Assembly (NCBI GenBank): GCA_947486885.1
Contig: CANKVQ010000028.1
Coordinates: 1 to 6,807 of the forward strand
Source of the DNA: a bacterium
GTDB lineage: Bacteria; Babelota; Babeliae; Babelales; JABDEC01
Reading direction: 5' to 3'
Length of the DNA: 6,807 bases
The stretch's first letter is position 1; each line of letters begins with the position of its first letter. The notes under the pieces are model-generated. The model did not search any database and was not told the origin of the DNA. It was given only the letters and a program-made list of their open reading frames with translations. The position numbers were made by a program, and so were the translations under genes. Shown piece by piece: positions 6,435 through 6,807 of the stretch.

Positions 6435-6807
6435 TTAAACTCGTCCAACTTTAATGGTAATTAATTTATTACTATTCAAAACTTTAGGGACCGCCTGTTG
6501 AATCTCAGTTTTGCTAATTTTAGCTAAGTTAGCTGTACGCTGATCAAAATAATCAGGCTTAAAATTATATTCACGCAAAAACAAAAAAGCACTACACATC
6601 TGCCGATTAGTTTCGAATAAACTGCAAAGTGAATTAGCTAAACTATCTTGTGCCATTTGATACTCGTTATCAGAAATTTGCAATACCGCTGTATCAATAG
6701 TATTTTTAATCGCAATTTCTGCCTCAGTTAAACGATCTAGCGACACGATAGTTGAAATAGAACACAGGCCTGGCTGCTGACGAGCTCTCTTAACTAGTGA
6801 GCCAGAA
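6435..6807 (-). CDS. M16-family peptidase-like protein, C-terminal end (partial)
   Basis: The frame is open from the window edge (first full codon 6804-6806) to a TAA at 6435-6437, giving 123 residues of a longer protein. The visible part begins GSLVKRARQQPGL, matching the GSxLxxxLRExxGL element of the M16 C-terminal (LuxS/MPP-like) domain. It continues with two long helices and ends in TANLAKISKTEIQQAVPKVL followed by a short strand, like the usual 'I..VT.EDV...A..YL' tail. M16 proteins are zinc peptidases, or their inactive partner subunits, that cut peptides inside a closed clam-shell chamber. The zinc motif HxxEH lies in the N-terminal half, outside the window, so activity cannot be judged. 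Compared with the family, the strand region between GL and the first helix seems about 20 residues short. It converges with clpB across the terminator hairpin. Confidence 0.75.
   Translation of the reverse strand, partial: SGSLVKRARQQPGLCSISTIVSLDRLTEAEIAIKNTIDTAVLQISDNEYQMAQDSLANSLCSLFETNRQMCSAFLFLREYNFKPDYFDQRTANLAKISKTEIQQAVPKVLNSNKLITIKVGRV

Overview
The window is AT-rich, densely packed bacterial DNA with seven protein genes, two of them cut by the window edges. The genes point to a diderm (Gram-negative-type) bacterium: there is an outer-membrane secretin with inner-membrane and periplasmic type IV pilus partners, and a lipoprotein with a clear lipobox. Three of the five complete genes begin with GTG or TTG, and Shine-Dalgarno signals are weak or absent at several starts. 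The low GC and short intergenic gaps suggest a reduced or host-associated genome. Candidatus Dependentiae or an AT-rich proteobacterial symbiont would fit, but nothing here decides the lineage.

Layout: (1) positions 3-908, + strand, the C-terminal 301 residues of an unrecognised helical protein with a long acidic Ser/Thr-rich linker and a short C-terminal module. (2) 915-1418, - strand, a lipoprotein with a CxxC metal-binding-like (HMA) domain, convergent with gene 1 and only 6 bases from it. (3) About 1426-1566, + strand, a gap holding a complete-looking small transcription unit: a TTGACA/TAGGAT promoter with a 17-base spacer, a UUCG-capped hairpin, and a 13-bp terminator hairpin followed by a T-run. 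This is the best candidate here for an undescribed element. (4) 4149 down to 1577, - strand, a compact operon pilO-pilP-pilQ for the type IV pilus alignment complex and secretin, with an ATGA overlap between pilO and pilP and 21 bases between pilP and pilQ. pilM and pilN are not next to it. (5) 4150-4252, a divergent intergenic region with a perfect 7-4-7 dyad touching the pilO start and a TATAAT box for clpB. (6) 4253-6385, + strand, a ClpB disaggregase that naturally lacks the N-terminal domain. (7) 6399-6430, a strong hairpin between convergent genes. (8) 6435-6806, - strand, the C-terminal end of an M16-family peptidase-like protein.

How the genes work together: PilO and PilP are expected to link the inner-membrane pilus machinery to the PilQ outer-membrane ring, for pilus extrusion and/or DNA uptake. 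The HMA-type lipoprotein lies downstream on the same strand, but the hairpin region separates it, so a shared role is only a possibility. ClpB is an independent stress gene that refolds aggregates together with DnaK. I recognise no single undescribed multi-gene system. The leads are the small-RNA-like unit, the unusual lipoprotein and the unknown first gene.
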